The notes beneath the pieces were generated by a model, which was given only the letters and a program-made list of their open reading frames with translations, was not told where the DNA came from and did not search any database. A stretch of 64,000 bases of DNA from Serratia ficaria. Lineage in GTDB: Bacteria; Pseudomonadota; Gammaproteobacteria; Enterobacterales; Enterobacteriaceae. A program made the translations under genes and the position numbers. The DNA lies in assembly GCF_900187015.1 (NCBI RefSeq), contig NZ_LT906479.1:1-64000 (forward strand), given 5' to 3'. Shown here one piece after another: positions 31,261-39,242 of the stretch. Numbering within the stretch: the stretch's first letter is position 1; every line of letters starts with the position of its first letter.

Positions 31261-31713
31261 TTAACCGTAAGGCGCGCCGTTTTCGGCCGATGACCAGTTC
31301 ATGATCAGCGTATAGGCCCGGGTTTCCTCGTTGAACAGCCGCTGCGTCGGCCGGAAACCCCGCTTGTGGTAGAAGGCGCAGGCGCGCAGGTTCTGCTGGT
31401 ACACCTCCAGGCTCAGCCGGCGGTAGCGCCGTTGCACCTGCGTCATCAGCGCCGCAGCGACGCCGCGCCCATGAAACCGGCGATCGACGAACAGCGCGCC
31501 GATAAACTGCTCATCCAGCACGCTGATGAAGCCGACGATCTCGCCATCCTGACAATAAGCCCAGCTTTGCGCCCGCGGCAGGTAGTTTTCCCGCACCAGC
31601 GCGGCGCTTTGCCGCCAGTAATCCTCGGCCACGAACGGGTGCGCGGCGATGGTGCTGGGCAGCCACAGCGCCATCAGCCGTTCCAGATCGGCCGGGCCGC
31701 AGGGGCGGATCAG
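31261..31713 (-). CDS. yiaC: GNAT acetyltransferase YiaC, apparent CTG start
   Basis: The 150-residue frame matches E. coli YiaC (146), a lysine acetyltransferase: FVDRRFHGRGVAAALM is the acetyl-CoA-binding motif A and LEVYQQNLRACAFYHKRGF is motif B. The frame has no ATG, GTG or TTG at the right place. In E. coli tag and yiaC overlap as ATGA; here the same position reads CTGA, so CTG at 31713 overlaps the tag stop. The next ATG (in ERLMALW) would remove about 12 residues and the first strand. Translational coupling from tag is likely. Confidence 0.75.
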   Translation of the reverse strand: MIRPCGPADLERLMALWLPSTIAAHPFVAEDYWRQSAALVRENYLPRAQSWAYCQDGEIVGFISVLDEQFIGALFVDRRFHGRGVAAALMTQVQRRYRRLSLEVYQQNLRACAFYHKRGFRPTQRLFNEETRAYTLIMNWSSAENGAPYG

Positions 31714-32276
31714 TGCGGCTTTGGGTAGCAGATGCAGCCTGTCAGATGATCGTTCACCAGGCCGCTGGCCTGCATGAAGGCGTAGCAGATGGTGGAACCG
31801 ATAAATTTGAAGCCGCGCTTTTTCAGCGCCTTGGACATGGCGTCCGACAGCTCGGTCTTGGCCGGCACCTGATTCAGCGCCTGCCAGCCATTGAGCTGCG
31901 GCTGACCGCCGACGAATTGCCAGATGAAGGTGACGAAATCCTCGCCGGCCGCCTCCATCGCCAGATAGGCTCGGGCGTTGGTGATGATGGCTTCTATTTT
32001 GCCGCGGTGGCGGATGATGCCGCTGTCCTGCAGCAGCCTTTCCACGTCCTGTTCGTTCATGGCGGCCACCCGTTGCGGGTCGAAATCGTGGAAGGCGCGG
32101 CGATAGTTTTCGCGTTTTTTCAGCACGGTGATCCAGGATAAGCCGGCCTGCTGCCCTTCGAGACACAGCATTTCAAACAGCTCGCGCGCATCGGTGGTCG
32201 GCGCCCCCCATTCCTTGTCGTGATACGCGAGATACAACGGATCTGCCGTCACCCAACCGCAACGTTCATCTGCCAT
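31710..32276 (-). CDS. tag: DNA-3-methyladenine glycosylase I
   Basis: Tag excises 3-methyladenine constitutively in base-excision repair. The start at 32276 gives 188 residues beginning MADERCGWVTADPLYLAYHD; upstream in-frame codons are not conserved. Visible are the zinc ligands (Cys near the N-terminus, and His plus C-terminal Cys in NDHLTGCICYP), the HhH-type region GIIRHRGKIEAIITNA and LCLEGQQAGLSWITVLKKR. It overlaps yiaC at its stop and is divergent from the esterase gene. Confidence 0.95.
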   Translation of the reverse strand: MADERCGWVTADPLYLAYHDKEWGAPTTDARELFEMLCLEGQQAGLSWITVLKKRENYRRAFHDFDPQRVAAMNEQDVERLLQDSGIIRHRGKIEAIITNARAYLAMEAAGEDFVTFIWQFVGGQPQLNGWQALNQVPAKTELSDAMSKALKKRGFKFIGSTICYAFMQASGLVNDHLTGCICYPKPH

Positions 32277-32473
32277 AATGATTATCCCTGTGCTGTGTTT
32301 ATTTACAGTAATCATCGCCCGAAGCGGCGCACTTGGCAAGCCTCTGATTGTTTTATCATCACCCGGCTTGACGTGGCGAAAAAGCCGGCAATATTTACTA
32401 GATGGCCGACGTGAAAACAGGCCAATGATAAAAACGCGATTTCCTTCATTTGCTGGCTCTCAGGAGTCGATTC

Positions 32474-34462
32474 ATGCCTCTAAAAATAACTCGCATGCCC
32501 CGCCCGGCGGCGCTTGCAGTGGCAATATTCTGCTATATGACGACCCCGGCTCAGGCTTACGATCGGATTTACGTATTTGGCGATAGCCTGAGCGACACCG
32601 GCAACAACGGCCGGTTTACCTATGACGGCAACCGGCACCTGCTGTACGACGAGGCGTTGGCGCAGCGCATTGGCGCCGCGCTGCTGGCGTCGGACAACGG
32701 CGGCGACAACTATGCCGCAGGCGGCGGCGTGGCGGTGCCTGCGCTGAACCCGGCCGACAACACTCAGGATCAGCTGCAGAGCTATCTCAAGCGGGTCGAT
32801 GGCCGGGCCGACGGCGACGGTCTGTATGTTCACTGGATCGGCGGCAACGATCTGGCGGCGGCGGCGTTAAACCCGACAACCGCGCCCGGCGTCGCTTATA
32901 ACAGCGCGGCGGCGGCGGCGGCGCAGGTCCATTCCCTGCTGAATGCCGGCGCCGGCACGGTGATCGTGCCCACGGTGCCGAATATCGGCTCTACGCCGCA
33001 GCTGATGGAGTTGATTATCCAGCAGGCGCTGCCGCCGGTGCAGGGCGCCGCGATCCAGGCGGCTTACGCCACCCTCAATTCGCTGACCACTCCGGACAAC
33101 GCTTCACGCACCCGGGCGATCCATGACGCGCTGGCCGCCGCCGCGAAGCAGGGCAGCGCCGTTCCGCAGGTGCAGCAGGCGATCGCCGCCCAGCTGATCG
33201 CCGCCTACGACGGCCTGAGCGCCCAGGCCGCCCAGCTGACCGATTTCTATAACCAGAGCGAGGACCGCCTGCTGGCGCAGGGCGGCGGCAATATCGTGCG
33301 GGTTGACGTCAATAAACTGTTCGGCGAGGCGATCGCCAATCCGGCGCAGTTCGGCTTCGCCAACACCGCGGGGATGGCCTGCCCGGCCGGCGTTTCCTCG
33401 GCGGTATGCCGTTCCGCCATGCCGGGCTTCGACGCTGCCCAGTCCTACCTGTTCTCCGACCATTTTCACCCCAGCCCGCAGGCGCACCTGCTGATCGCCG
33501 ATTATATTCAGGCGGTACTGGACGGCCCGGCACAGGTGGTGGCGCTGAACCAGGCGACGGCGGCGTTGGCGCGCGACAGCCGCGCCACGCTCGACAGCCG
33601 TTTCCAGCAGCTGCGCAACGGCGATAATCCGCAGGGATCGCTGGGCGTATTCGGCGGCTATGCCGGCCAGCATTATGACTACTCCGCCAACCTGGCGGCG
33701 GGCGACGGCAACGCCACCACCCATAATTTGACGGTGGGGGTGGATTATCAGCTGACCGACGGTTGGCTGATCGGCGCGCTGATTTCCGGTTCCAACGACG
33801 ATCAGCAACCCTCCAGCCGTTATGACTATAAGGCGCGGGGCCTGCTGTTTTCGGCGTTTACTTCGCTGGCGATCTTTGAGCAGGGGTGGGTGAACGCCGA
33901 TCTGCATTATGCGGCGATGGACTATGACGATATCCGCCGCAGCGTGCAGCTTGGGCCGCTGACCCGCACCGAGACCGGCAGCACGGACGGCAAGCAGTGG
34001 GGGGCGCGCGTCACTGCCGGTTATGATTTCCCGATCGCCGACTTCCTGACCACCGGGCCGATGGCGCAGTTCGCCTGGGACTACAGCCGCGTTGCCGGCT
34101 ACGGCGAAGACGGCAATGACAGCACCGCCATGCGTTTCAACGATCAGACCTATCATTCGCAGATTGGCGCGTTGGGATGGCGGCTGGACACCCGCTTCGG
34201 CATGTTTAATCCCTATGCCGAAGTCAGCTATCAGCATCAGTTCGGCGATGAGGTCTACCGCGCCGGCGGCGGTTTGAAATCGACCCAAACTTCCTTCACC
34301 CGCGACAGCGCCAGCCAGGACAAGAACTGGGTAGACGTTACCCTGGGGGCCAATATGCCGCTGACCGATCAGGTGGCGGCATTCGCCACGGTATCGCAAA
34401 CCGGCGGTCTGAGCAGCGGCGAACAGTTTATGTATAACGTCGGCGTCAGCGCGCGTTTCTGA
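32474..34462 (+). CDS. Autotransporter GDSL esterase/lipase
   Basis: The 662-residue type V secreted esterase starts at 32474 (AGGAG 7 bases upstream) with a signal peptide ending TPAQA. The passenger is an SGNH hydrolase: block I FGDSLSDTGNNG with the nucleophile Ser, block III GGNDL, and block V with the catalytic Asp and His in SDHFHPSPQAH. From about residue 395 a beta-barrel translocator follows, ending in the aromatic VGVSARF. Relatives include EstA and ApeE, surface-exposed esterases. Surface display rather than release is typical. Confidence 0.92.
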   Translation: MPLKITRMPRPAALAVAIFCYMTTPAQAYDRIYVFGDSLSDTGNNGRFTYDGNRHLLYDEALAQRIGAALLASDNGGDNYAAGGGVAVPALNPADNTQDQLQSYLKRVDGRADGDGLYVHWIGGNDLAAAALNPTTAPGVAYNSAAAAAAQVHSLLNAGAGTVIVPTVPNIGSTPQLMELIIQQALPPVQGAAIQAAYATLNSLTTPDNASRTRAIHDALAAAAKQGSAVPQVQQAIAAQLIAAYDGLSAQAAQLTDFYNQSEDRLLAQGGGNIVRVDVNKLFGEAIANPAQFGFANTAGMACPAGVSSAVCRSAMPGFDAAQSYLFSDHFHPSPQAHLLIADYIQAVLDGPAQVVALNQATAALARDSRATLDSRFQQLRNGDNPQGSLGVFGGYAGQHYDYSANLAAGDGNATTHNLTVGVDYQLTDGWLIGALISGSNDDQQPSSRYDYKARGLLFSAFTSLAIFEQGWVNADLHYAAMDYDDIRRSVQLGPLTRTETGSTDGKQWGARVTAGYDFPIADFLTTGPMAQFAWDYSRVAGYGEDGNDSTAMRFNDQTYHSQIGALGWRLDTRFGMFNPYAEVSYQHQFGDEVYRAGGGLKSTQTSFTRDSASQDKNWVDVTLGANMPLTDQVAAFATVSQTGGLSSGEQFMYNVGVSARF

Positions 34463-34537
34463 GGCCGGCGGCCGCCTGCAGTCGGGCGATGTGTGGGGGC
34501 GTCAGGGGGCGGTTCAGGGCGAAGGTACGGCTAAAAC

Positions 34538-34551
34538 TGTACTTTAGTACA
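34538..34551. promoter_or_regulatory. lux-box-like palindrome
   Basis: TGTACTTTAGTACA is symmetric in its outer 5 bases each side and sits in the context CTGT-N8-ACAA, similar to LuxR-family sites (CTGT...ACAG). It lies 76 bases after the esterase stop and 540 bases before luxR. It could control a plus-strand promoter nearby. Identity is a guess from symmetry. Confidence 0.35.
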
Positions 34552-34613
34552 ACTATCATTGGGGGAGGAAAGTCATTATTGTTATTGCATAACAACAAGG
34601 TAGTAGTAGGTAC

Positions 34614-34642
34614 AAAAAAAAACTGATCCGGTTAAGGATCAG
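34614..34642 (-). terminator. Rho-independent terminator of the minus-strand sRNA
   Basis: CTGATCC (34623-34629), a 6-base loop and GGATCAG (34636-34642) form a perfect 7-bp stem. On the minus strand it is followed by nine T. No protein gene on that strand ends here, which points to an RNA gene. Confidence 0.85.
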
Positions 34643-34675
34643 GTAGCCACTTGGCCAACACCAGGGAAAATTTTA
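34614..34675 (-). ncRNA. ArcZ-like small RNA candidate
   Basis: The minus strand holds TTTTCCCTGGTGTTGGC (34654-34670), which contains the seed core known from enterobacterial ArcZ. A terminator stem CTGATCC/GGATCAG (34623-34642) and nine U end the RNA. Upstream lie a perfect -35 TTGACA (34703-34708) and a -10 TACAAT (34682-34687, spacing 15) or AATAAT (34679-34684, spacing 18). A start near 34675 gives about 62 nt, nearly the size of the processed, active 3' part of ArcZ. E. coli arcZ is beside arcB, so this location is unexpected. An Hfq-dependent base-pairing role is inferred. Confidence 0.65.
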
Positions 34676-34678
34676 CTT

Positions 34679-34708
34679 ATTATTGTATAACCAAATATTC
34701 ACTGTCAA
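34679..34708 (-). promoter_or_regulatory. Promoter of the ArcZ-like sRNA
   Basis: TTGACA at 34703-34708 is an exact sigma-70 -35 box; AATAAT (spacing 18) or TACAAT (spacing 15) serves as -10, each five of six to consensus. The predicted start lies a few bases before the seed. Confidence 0.6.
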
Positions 34709-35033
34709 TTTCTTTCTCCAGTGGCGCCGCAGTCACTGGCGCGTAGCCCGTTGTCGGCTGCCCGCCAACACCTCTCTTTTTTAAATTCGCGCCTTATATT
34801 GTTTGTTTAATGATGCGCAATTGTGATTGTTTTGTTCATGATGTGTTAATTTAATGTCGCCAATGCGCGCCGCACCAGCCGTTCTTGTATTATGATCCTG
34901 GCCGATAAATGAAAGATTCCCGTTATTCATCCTGAACGCGCGCCGTTAATTATTGATGTTTTATATTTTAATATTCCTCAATAATATAAGGTTATTGGGA
35001 TTTTAATAGGGTTATGCTCGAGAATAACTCTAT

Positions 35034-35041
35034 GTTATACT
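35034..35041 (+). promoter_or_regulatory. Possible extended -10 promoter of luxR
   Basis: GTTATACT within TGTTATACT provides a TGn plus TATACT extended -10, 48 bases before the GTG start. The -35 region is poor, as is common for extended -10 promoters. Confidence 0.35.
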
Positions 35042-35089
35042 TCGACGGCTATTTGTGTTTTGGTTTTTTATTTTAAAGAGGGTTGATGC

Positions 35090-35833
35090 GTGTCTAATTT
35101 ATTTTTCAATGATGAAAACATTAATGCCTCGATAAAAAAACATCTGGAAGCAACGCTAAGCGAATACAAAAACATCAAGTACGCTTATGCGATAATGAAT
35201 AAAAGAAATCCGGCGAATTTTTCTATCATATCAAACAGAACGGAATGGTTTGAGTTTTATATTAAAAACAACTATCAATTTATCGATCCGGTGCTGATTA
35301 CGGCCTCGCACAGGATAACTCCGTTCACCTGGGATAAAGATCTGAAGATCGGTTCGGGGCTCAAGTTGCCGAAAATATTTGATATGGGCAAGAATTACAA
35401 TGTGATAAATGGATATACCTTCGTGCTGCACGATCACAACCATAATCTGGTGGTGCTTTCCATTATGCTGGATAAACATTGCGATGATGATATAGAAGAA
35501 CAGCTCGAAAAGAACAAAGACAAAATTCAGATGTTATTGATTACCACGCATGAAGAGCTGACGGCGAATTATCAGAACGTGAATACCCCCGCAGATTTTG
35601 AAAGAATGAACCAGCGGGAGTTTTTTTCAAAACGAGAGAACGAGATTATTTACTGGGCAAGCGTGGGGAAATCCTATCAGGAAATCGCGCTTATCCTGGG
35701 GATAAAACTTACCACAGTAAAATATCACATTGGCAATGCGGTCAAAAAGCTGGGCGTCACCAATGCCAAACATGCCATCAGGCTGGGGGTTGAGCTACAG
35801 CTGATCCGCCCGCTTCCCGCCGACGGGGAATGA
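35090..35833 (+). CDS. LuxR-family N-acyl-homoserine-lactone receptor (SpnR/SmaR/SwrR type)
   Basis: The 247-residue regulator has an N-terminal autoinducer-binding domain with the conserved residues W, Y, D, P, W and G (WFEFY, FIDPVL, FTWDK, INGYTF) and a C-terminal GerE HTH (RENEIIYWASVGKSYQEIALIL, about 184-205). It starts at GTG with AAAGAGGG upstream; a nearby ATG at 35085 runs to a stop after three codons. Its 3' end overlaps the convergent luxI by 39 bases, as in the spn, sma and esa systems, whose receptors are mostly repressors freed by AHL. AT-rich codon use differs from that of its neighbours. Confidence 0.9.
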   Translation: MSNLFFNDENINASIKKHLEATLSEYKNIKYAYAIMNKRNPANFSIISNRTEWFEFYIKNNYQFIDPVLITASHRITPFTWDKDLKIGSGLKLPKIFDMGKNYNVINGYTFVLHDHNHNLVVLSIMLDKHCDDDIEEQLEKNKDKIQMLLITTHEELTANYQNVNTPADFERMNQREFFSKRENEIIYWASVGKSYQEIALILGIKLTTVKYHIGNAVKKLGVTNAKHAIRLGVELQLIRPLPADGE

Positions 35834-36457
35834 TAACGGCCATGAGCCCGCAGCGTTGTCCGGCAGCGGGGTTTGCTGGGCGATGCGTGCGATCAGCCGC
35901 TGCTGGTTGTCGTCATCTACCGGCATATAGACCAGATAAATATTTTGATTTTTCTCGGAGCACCCGGTTTCCACCACCGAGATCTGCCAGCCTGAACGTT
36001 GGAAAATAACCAGCATAGGGTGGCTGATGATGGCGTAAATGCCTTGATAACCAAAGTTTCTGGCATAGTTGATCATGGACAGGAAAAGTATCGAACTGAT
36101 CGGCTGCCGGCGGAGCTCCAGCGCACGTACGCGTTCTTTATCAATAAACAACCGGCTGGCTTCAACATAATTCCCTTCGGGCAGGCTGATATTATTAAAG
36201 TATTCGTTGAACTCCCCGCAGGTGATCATATTGGGGTTCTTGGTTTCGATAAAACGCAAGCTGCAAATGACCTGGTCTTTATAGGTGCCGAAAACATAGG
36301 TGGTGTGACGATCGTCGTAGGCGTCAAACTCCATGTTGTTTTCACAATTTACGATCCAGTCGAGACGATCTTTAAACGTTTTCTTTCTAAGAGAGAATAA
36401 CTCTCTCGACCTATTATCAGACAGCAGATTATAGCCTACGTCAAAGATCTCTATCAT
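35795..36457 (-). CDS. N-acyl-homoserine-lactone synthase (LuxI family)
   Basis: The 220-residue enzyme makes AHL signals from S-adenosylmethionine and acyl-ACP. The invariant residues are visible: R and F in SLRKKTFKDRLDW, the trio in EFDAYDD, R in CSLRF, and E and R in VEASRLFIDKER. The length fits SpnI/SmaI/SwrI-type synthases of Serratia. The acyl length cannot be told with confidence. The last 20-25 codons are GC-rich, unlike the rest, and overlap the luxR 3' end. The promoter lies in the 36512-36546 region. Confidence 0.92.
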   Translation of the reverse strand: MIEIFDVGYNLLSDNRSRELFSLRKKTFKDRLDWIVNCENNMEFDAYDDRHTTYVFGTYKDQVICSLRFIETKNPNMITCGEFNEYFNNISLPEGNYVEASRLFIDKERVRALELRRQPISSILFLSMINYARNFGYQGIYAIISHPMLVIFQRSGWQISVVETGCSEKNQNIYLVYMPVDDDNQQRLIARIAQQTPLPDNAAGSWPLSFPVGGKRADQL

Positions 36458-36511
36458 TTTAACTACTTTCCCTAATTGAATTTAATTTTTTAATCGCCAG
36501 GCAATCACAAT

Positions 36512-36624
36512 TATTTATCCTAACAGAGTCACTATGGCAAGTAAATTTTAGCCGGCGGCGGTATGGCCATGATAAACGCATCATATAACACTGAGTTATA
36601 GTTTTTTTCATTCTATTTACTTGC
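36512..36624 (-). promoter_or_regulatory. luxI promoter region with distant inverted repeats
   Basis: On the minus strand TTGCCA (36535-36540) is a -35 candidate, with an A/T-rich -10 at about 36512-36518. The arm GCAAGTAAAT (36537-36546) overlaps this -35 and has a perfect inverted copy ATTTACTTGC at 36615-36624. Between them TATAAC-ACTGA-GTTATA (36584-36600) is a second perfect palindrome. No classical CTG-N10-CAG lux box was found. Confidence 0.4.
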
Positions 36625-36652
36625 GTGGAGGTTTTTCAACACCGGCGCGGTT

Positions 36653-36695
36653 ATTATTCCCTGCCGGGTGCGTGCCGGGCCCGGCAGGGAATAAT
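36653..36695. terminator. Large hairpin with 16-bp perfect stem between the MFS gene and luxI
   Basis: ATTATTCCCTGCCGGG (36653-36668) and its exact inverse (36680-36695) enclose an 11-base loop. It follows the stop of the minus-strand MFS gene at 36715, so it may end that transcript and insulate luxI. There is no long T run beyond the stem. Confidence 0.6.
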
Positions 36696-36714
36696 TAGCC
36701 GTACGGACGGCGTT

Positions 36715-38055
36715 TCAGAACGGCGCTTGCTGCAGCTTGTTGCTTCCCGGATTGGCCGGCGGCGCCGCCATTTTCCGTTCCGGCTGCAGCAGGGTCATGC
36801 ACAGCATGCTGCAGAACGAGACGACCGCGGTGGCGAAGAACATCGCGCCGTAGCCATGATGTTGCGCCAGCCAGCCGCTCAGCATCGGGGCGGTAATGGA
36901 GGCGATGTTCGCGATCGCCAGCGTCATGCCGCTGTACGCCCCCACCGAGGCTTTGGGCGTGACGTCGATCACCACCGACCAGTAGACGTTATTCACCAAC
37001 GCATTCAGCGCATTGCCCAGGGTCATCAGCAGAATGATTTCGGTCGGCGAACGCATGAACGGGATCAGCAGGAAGCAGGTGGCGGTCAGCAGCAGCGTCA
37101 GCGCGGCAAACAGATTGCGCGCCAGCCGCAGGTTGCCGAAGCGCCGCAGCAGGGCGTCGGCAATGCGCCCCCCCAGCAACACGGTGAAGCAGGCGCCGCT
37201 CCAGGGGATCATCGCCACGTACCACAGCGAACGCAGGTCGTAGTTAAAGGTATCCTGCAGGTATTTGGGCCCCCAGGTGACCAGCACAAAGGTCACGTAC
37301 AGGAAGGAGAAGTAGCCCAGGGCGTTGAACACCAGGGTGCGGTTGGTGAAGAACGCCCACCACGGCAGGCGCGCTTGCGCGGTGTCGGTTTCCTGATCGG
37401 CGCCAATCGCCGCCAGTTCGACGGCGTTGACCTGCGGGTGCTGCTGCGGCGCGTCGGTGAAGTAGCGGGCGAACAGCAGGATGGCGAGCAGCGAGAACAG
37501 CCCCAGCAGGATAAACATGCTGCGCCAGTCGTCGGTCAGCAGCAGCAGGCCGACCGCCAGCGGCGCGGTCAGCAGCGAACCGACCTGGGTGCTGAGCAGG
37601 CCAATCCCCAGCGCGAATCCCCGCTCCTTGCGCGGCGCCCAGTGGGCGATGGTCTTGTTCATCAGCGCATAGGCCGGCCCCTCGGCGAAGCCGAACATGA
37701 TGCGCAGCGCGGCGAATCCCATGATCGCCGAGCCGCCGAACAGCGCCACCCCGAGCTCACCGGCCCAGGCGGTGGCGATCTCCAGCAGCGACCACAGGGC
37801 GCCGGCCAGCAGCCAGACTTTTTTGGTGCCGATGCGGTCGGCCAGGAAACCGCCGCACAGCGAACCGAACAGATAGCCGAAGCCGAAATAGCCCAATACG
37901 GCGCCCAGCTGCGCCTTGTTGAAGTTGAACTCGCGAGAGATATCGTTGGCGGCGAAAGACAGCGCGCCGCGGTCGACGTAATTGATCAGCGCAATAAAGA
38001 ACACCATGGCGAAAATGCGGTAACGATAACGGCTGTCGGTCAGGGCGTGGGTCAT
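36715..38055 (-). CDS. MFS transporter, anion:cation symporter family
   Basis: The start at 38055 gives 446 residues ([17 protein letters not shown]), with AGGAGG upstream; an in-frame extension to 38286 would run through GC-rich non-homologous codons. Twelve helices and the ACS signature [16 protein letters not shown] in helix 1 place it with sugar-acid/organic-anion carriers such as ExuT and GudP. No catabolic gene adjoins it, so the substrate is open. Confidence 0.85.
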   Translation of the reverse strand: MTHALTDSRYRYRIFAMVFFIALINYVDRGALSFAANDISREFNFNKAQLGAVLGYFGFGYLFGSLCGGFLADRIGTKKVWLLAGALWSLLEIATAWAGELGVALFGGSAIMGFAALRIMFGFAEGPAYALMNKTIAHWAPRKERGFALGIGLLSTQVGSLLTAPLAVGLLLLTDDWRSMFILLGLFSLLAILLFARYFTDAPQQHPQVNAVELAAIGADQETDTAQARLPWWAFFTNRTLVFNALGYFSFLYVTFVLVTWGPKYLQDTFNYDLRSLWYVAMIPWSGACFTVLLGGRIADALLRRFGNLRLARNLFAALTLLLTATCFLLIPFMRSPTEIILLMTLGNALNALVNNVYWSVVIDVTPKASVGAYSGMTLAIANIASITAPMLSGWLAQHHGYGAMFFATAVVSFCSMLCMTLLQPERKMAAPPANPGSNKLQQAPF

Positions 38056-38318
38056 CAGCGAACCTCCTGGCATGTTGGATATCAGGAAGCAGCAAGATCG
38101 GTGCCAGCGGCGTTTTTGCGCCGGCGGCGGCGGCGAGCGGCGGCGGCCCGGCGGAAAATGGGCACTCTGCGGGCGCAGTTGCCTCATTAGGGTGCATGAA
38201 AATTCAACGCTTCTCGACCGATTCGCACTTGTTGCCGGATTCAGGCTGTATATCTTACGGTCAACGGGTATACTGGCGCATTCCATCTAAATCCACTTGT
38301 ATCGCGTGCGAATTCAAC

Positions 38319-39233
38319 ATGCAAAAGTTTGATACCAAGACCTTTCAGGGCCTGATCCTGACACTGCAGGACTATTGGGCGCGCCAGGGCTGCACCATCG
38401 TTCAACCATTGGACATGGAAGTCGGCGCGGGCACCTCACACCCGATGACCTGCCTGCGCGCACTGGGCCCGGAGCCGATGGCTACCGCCTACGTGCAGCC
38501 ATCCCGTCGCCCGACCGACGGCCGCTACGGTGAAAACCCGAACCGTCTGCAACACTACTACCAGTTCCAGGTGGTGATTAAGCCATCGCCGGACAACATT
38601 CAGGAACTGTACCTGGGCTCGCTGAAAGAGCTGGGTCTGGATCCGACCATTCACGACATCCGCTTCGTTGAAGACAACTGGGAAAACCCGACGCTCGGCG
38701 CCTGGGGCCTGGGTTGGGAAGTGTGGCTGAACGGCATGGAAGTGACGCAGTTCACCTACTTCCAGCAGGTCGGCGGCCTGGAGTGCAAGCCGGTGACCGG
38801 CGAGATCACCTACGGTCTGGAGCGCCTGGCGATGTACATCCAGGGCGTGGACAGCGTTTACGATCTGGTGTGGAGCGATGGCCCGCTGGGCGTCACCACC
38901 TACGGCGACGTGTTCCATCAGAACGAAGTGGAGCAGTCCACCTACAACTTCGAATACGCCGACGTGGATTTCCTGTTCTCCTGCTTCGAGCAGTACGAGA
39001 AAGAGGCCCAGTCGCTGCTGGCGCTGGAAAAACCGCTGCCGCTGCCGGCCTACGAACGCATTCTGAAGGCGGGACACACCTTCAACCTGCTGGATGCGCG
39101 CAAGGCGATCTCGGTGACCGAGCGCCAGCGCTATATTCTGCGCATCCGCACGCTGACCAAAGCCGTTGCCGAGGCCTACTACGCTTCCCGCGAAGCGCTG
39201 GGCTTCCCGATGTGCAAAAAGAACGAGAACTAA
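38319..39233 (+). CDS. glyQ: Glycyl-tRNA synthetase alpha subunit
   Basis: The alpha subunit of the alpha2-beta2 enzyme carries the class II catalytic core that makes glycyl-adenylate. The start at 38319 gives 304 residues beginning [14 protein letters not shown], the family length; the longer in-frame opening lacks homology. Conserved stretches include [30 protein letters not shown] and FTYFQQVGG. It lies 9 bases before glyS. Confidence 0.97.
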   Translation: MQKFDTKTFQGLILTLQDYWARQGCTIVQPLDMEVGAGTSHPMTCLRALGPEPMATAYVQPSRRPTDGRYGENPNRLQHYYQFQVVIKPSPDNIQELYLGSLKELGLDPTIHDIRFVEDNWENPTLGAWGLGWEVWLNGMEVTQFTYFQQVGGLECKPVTGEITYGLERLAMYIQGVDSVYDLVWSDGPLGVTTYGDVFHQNEVEQSTYNFEYADVDFLFSCFEQYEKEAQSLLALEKPLPLPAYERILKAGHTFNLLDARKAISVTERQRYILRIRTLTKAVAEAYYASREALGFPMCKKNEN

Positions 39234-39242
39234 GAGGCAGCC

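Larger units (their letters stand above)
34463..35089. other. 627-base AT-rich region between the esterase and luxR
   Basis: No protein gene is visible. It contains a lux-box-like palindrome (34538-34551), a minus-strand promoter-sRNA-terminator unit (34614-34708), a hairpin-forming GC-richer patch at 34752-34772, and an extended -10 element near 35034-35041 that may start luxR. The base composition changes sharply from that of the esterase. Confidence 0.7.

Noticed and set aside
31261..32166. A 301-codon frame covering yiaC and the opposite frame of tag
   Set aside because: Its first half overlaps tag in another frame and has no homology; only the last 150 codons are real.
36458..36714. A canonical lux box before luxI
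   Set aside because: No CTG-N10-CAG palindrome was found; only other inverted repeats are present.
36625..38190. A 521-codon plus-strand frame
   Set aside because: It is antisense to a clear MFS gene and has a low-complexity Gln/Arg/His-rich translation typical of shadow frames.
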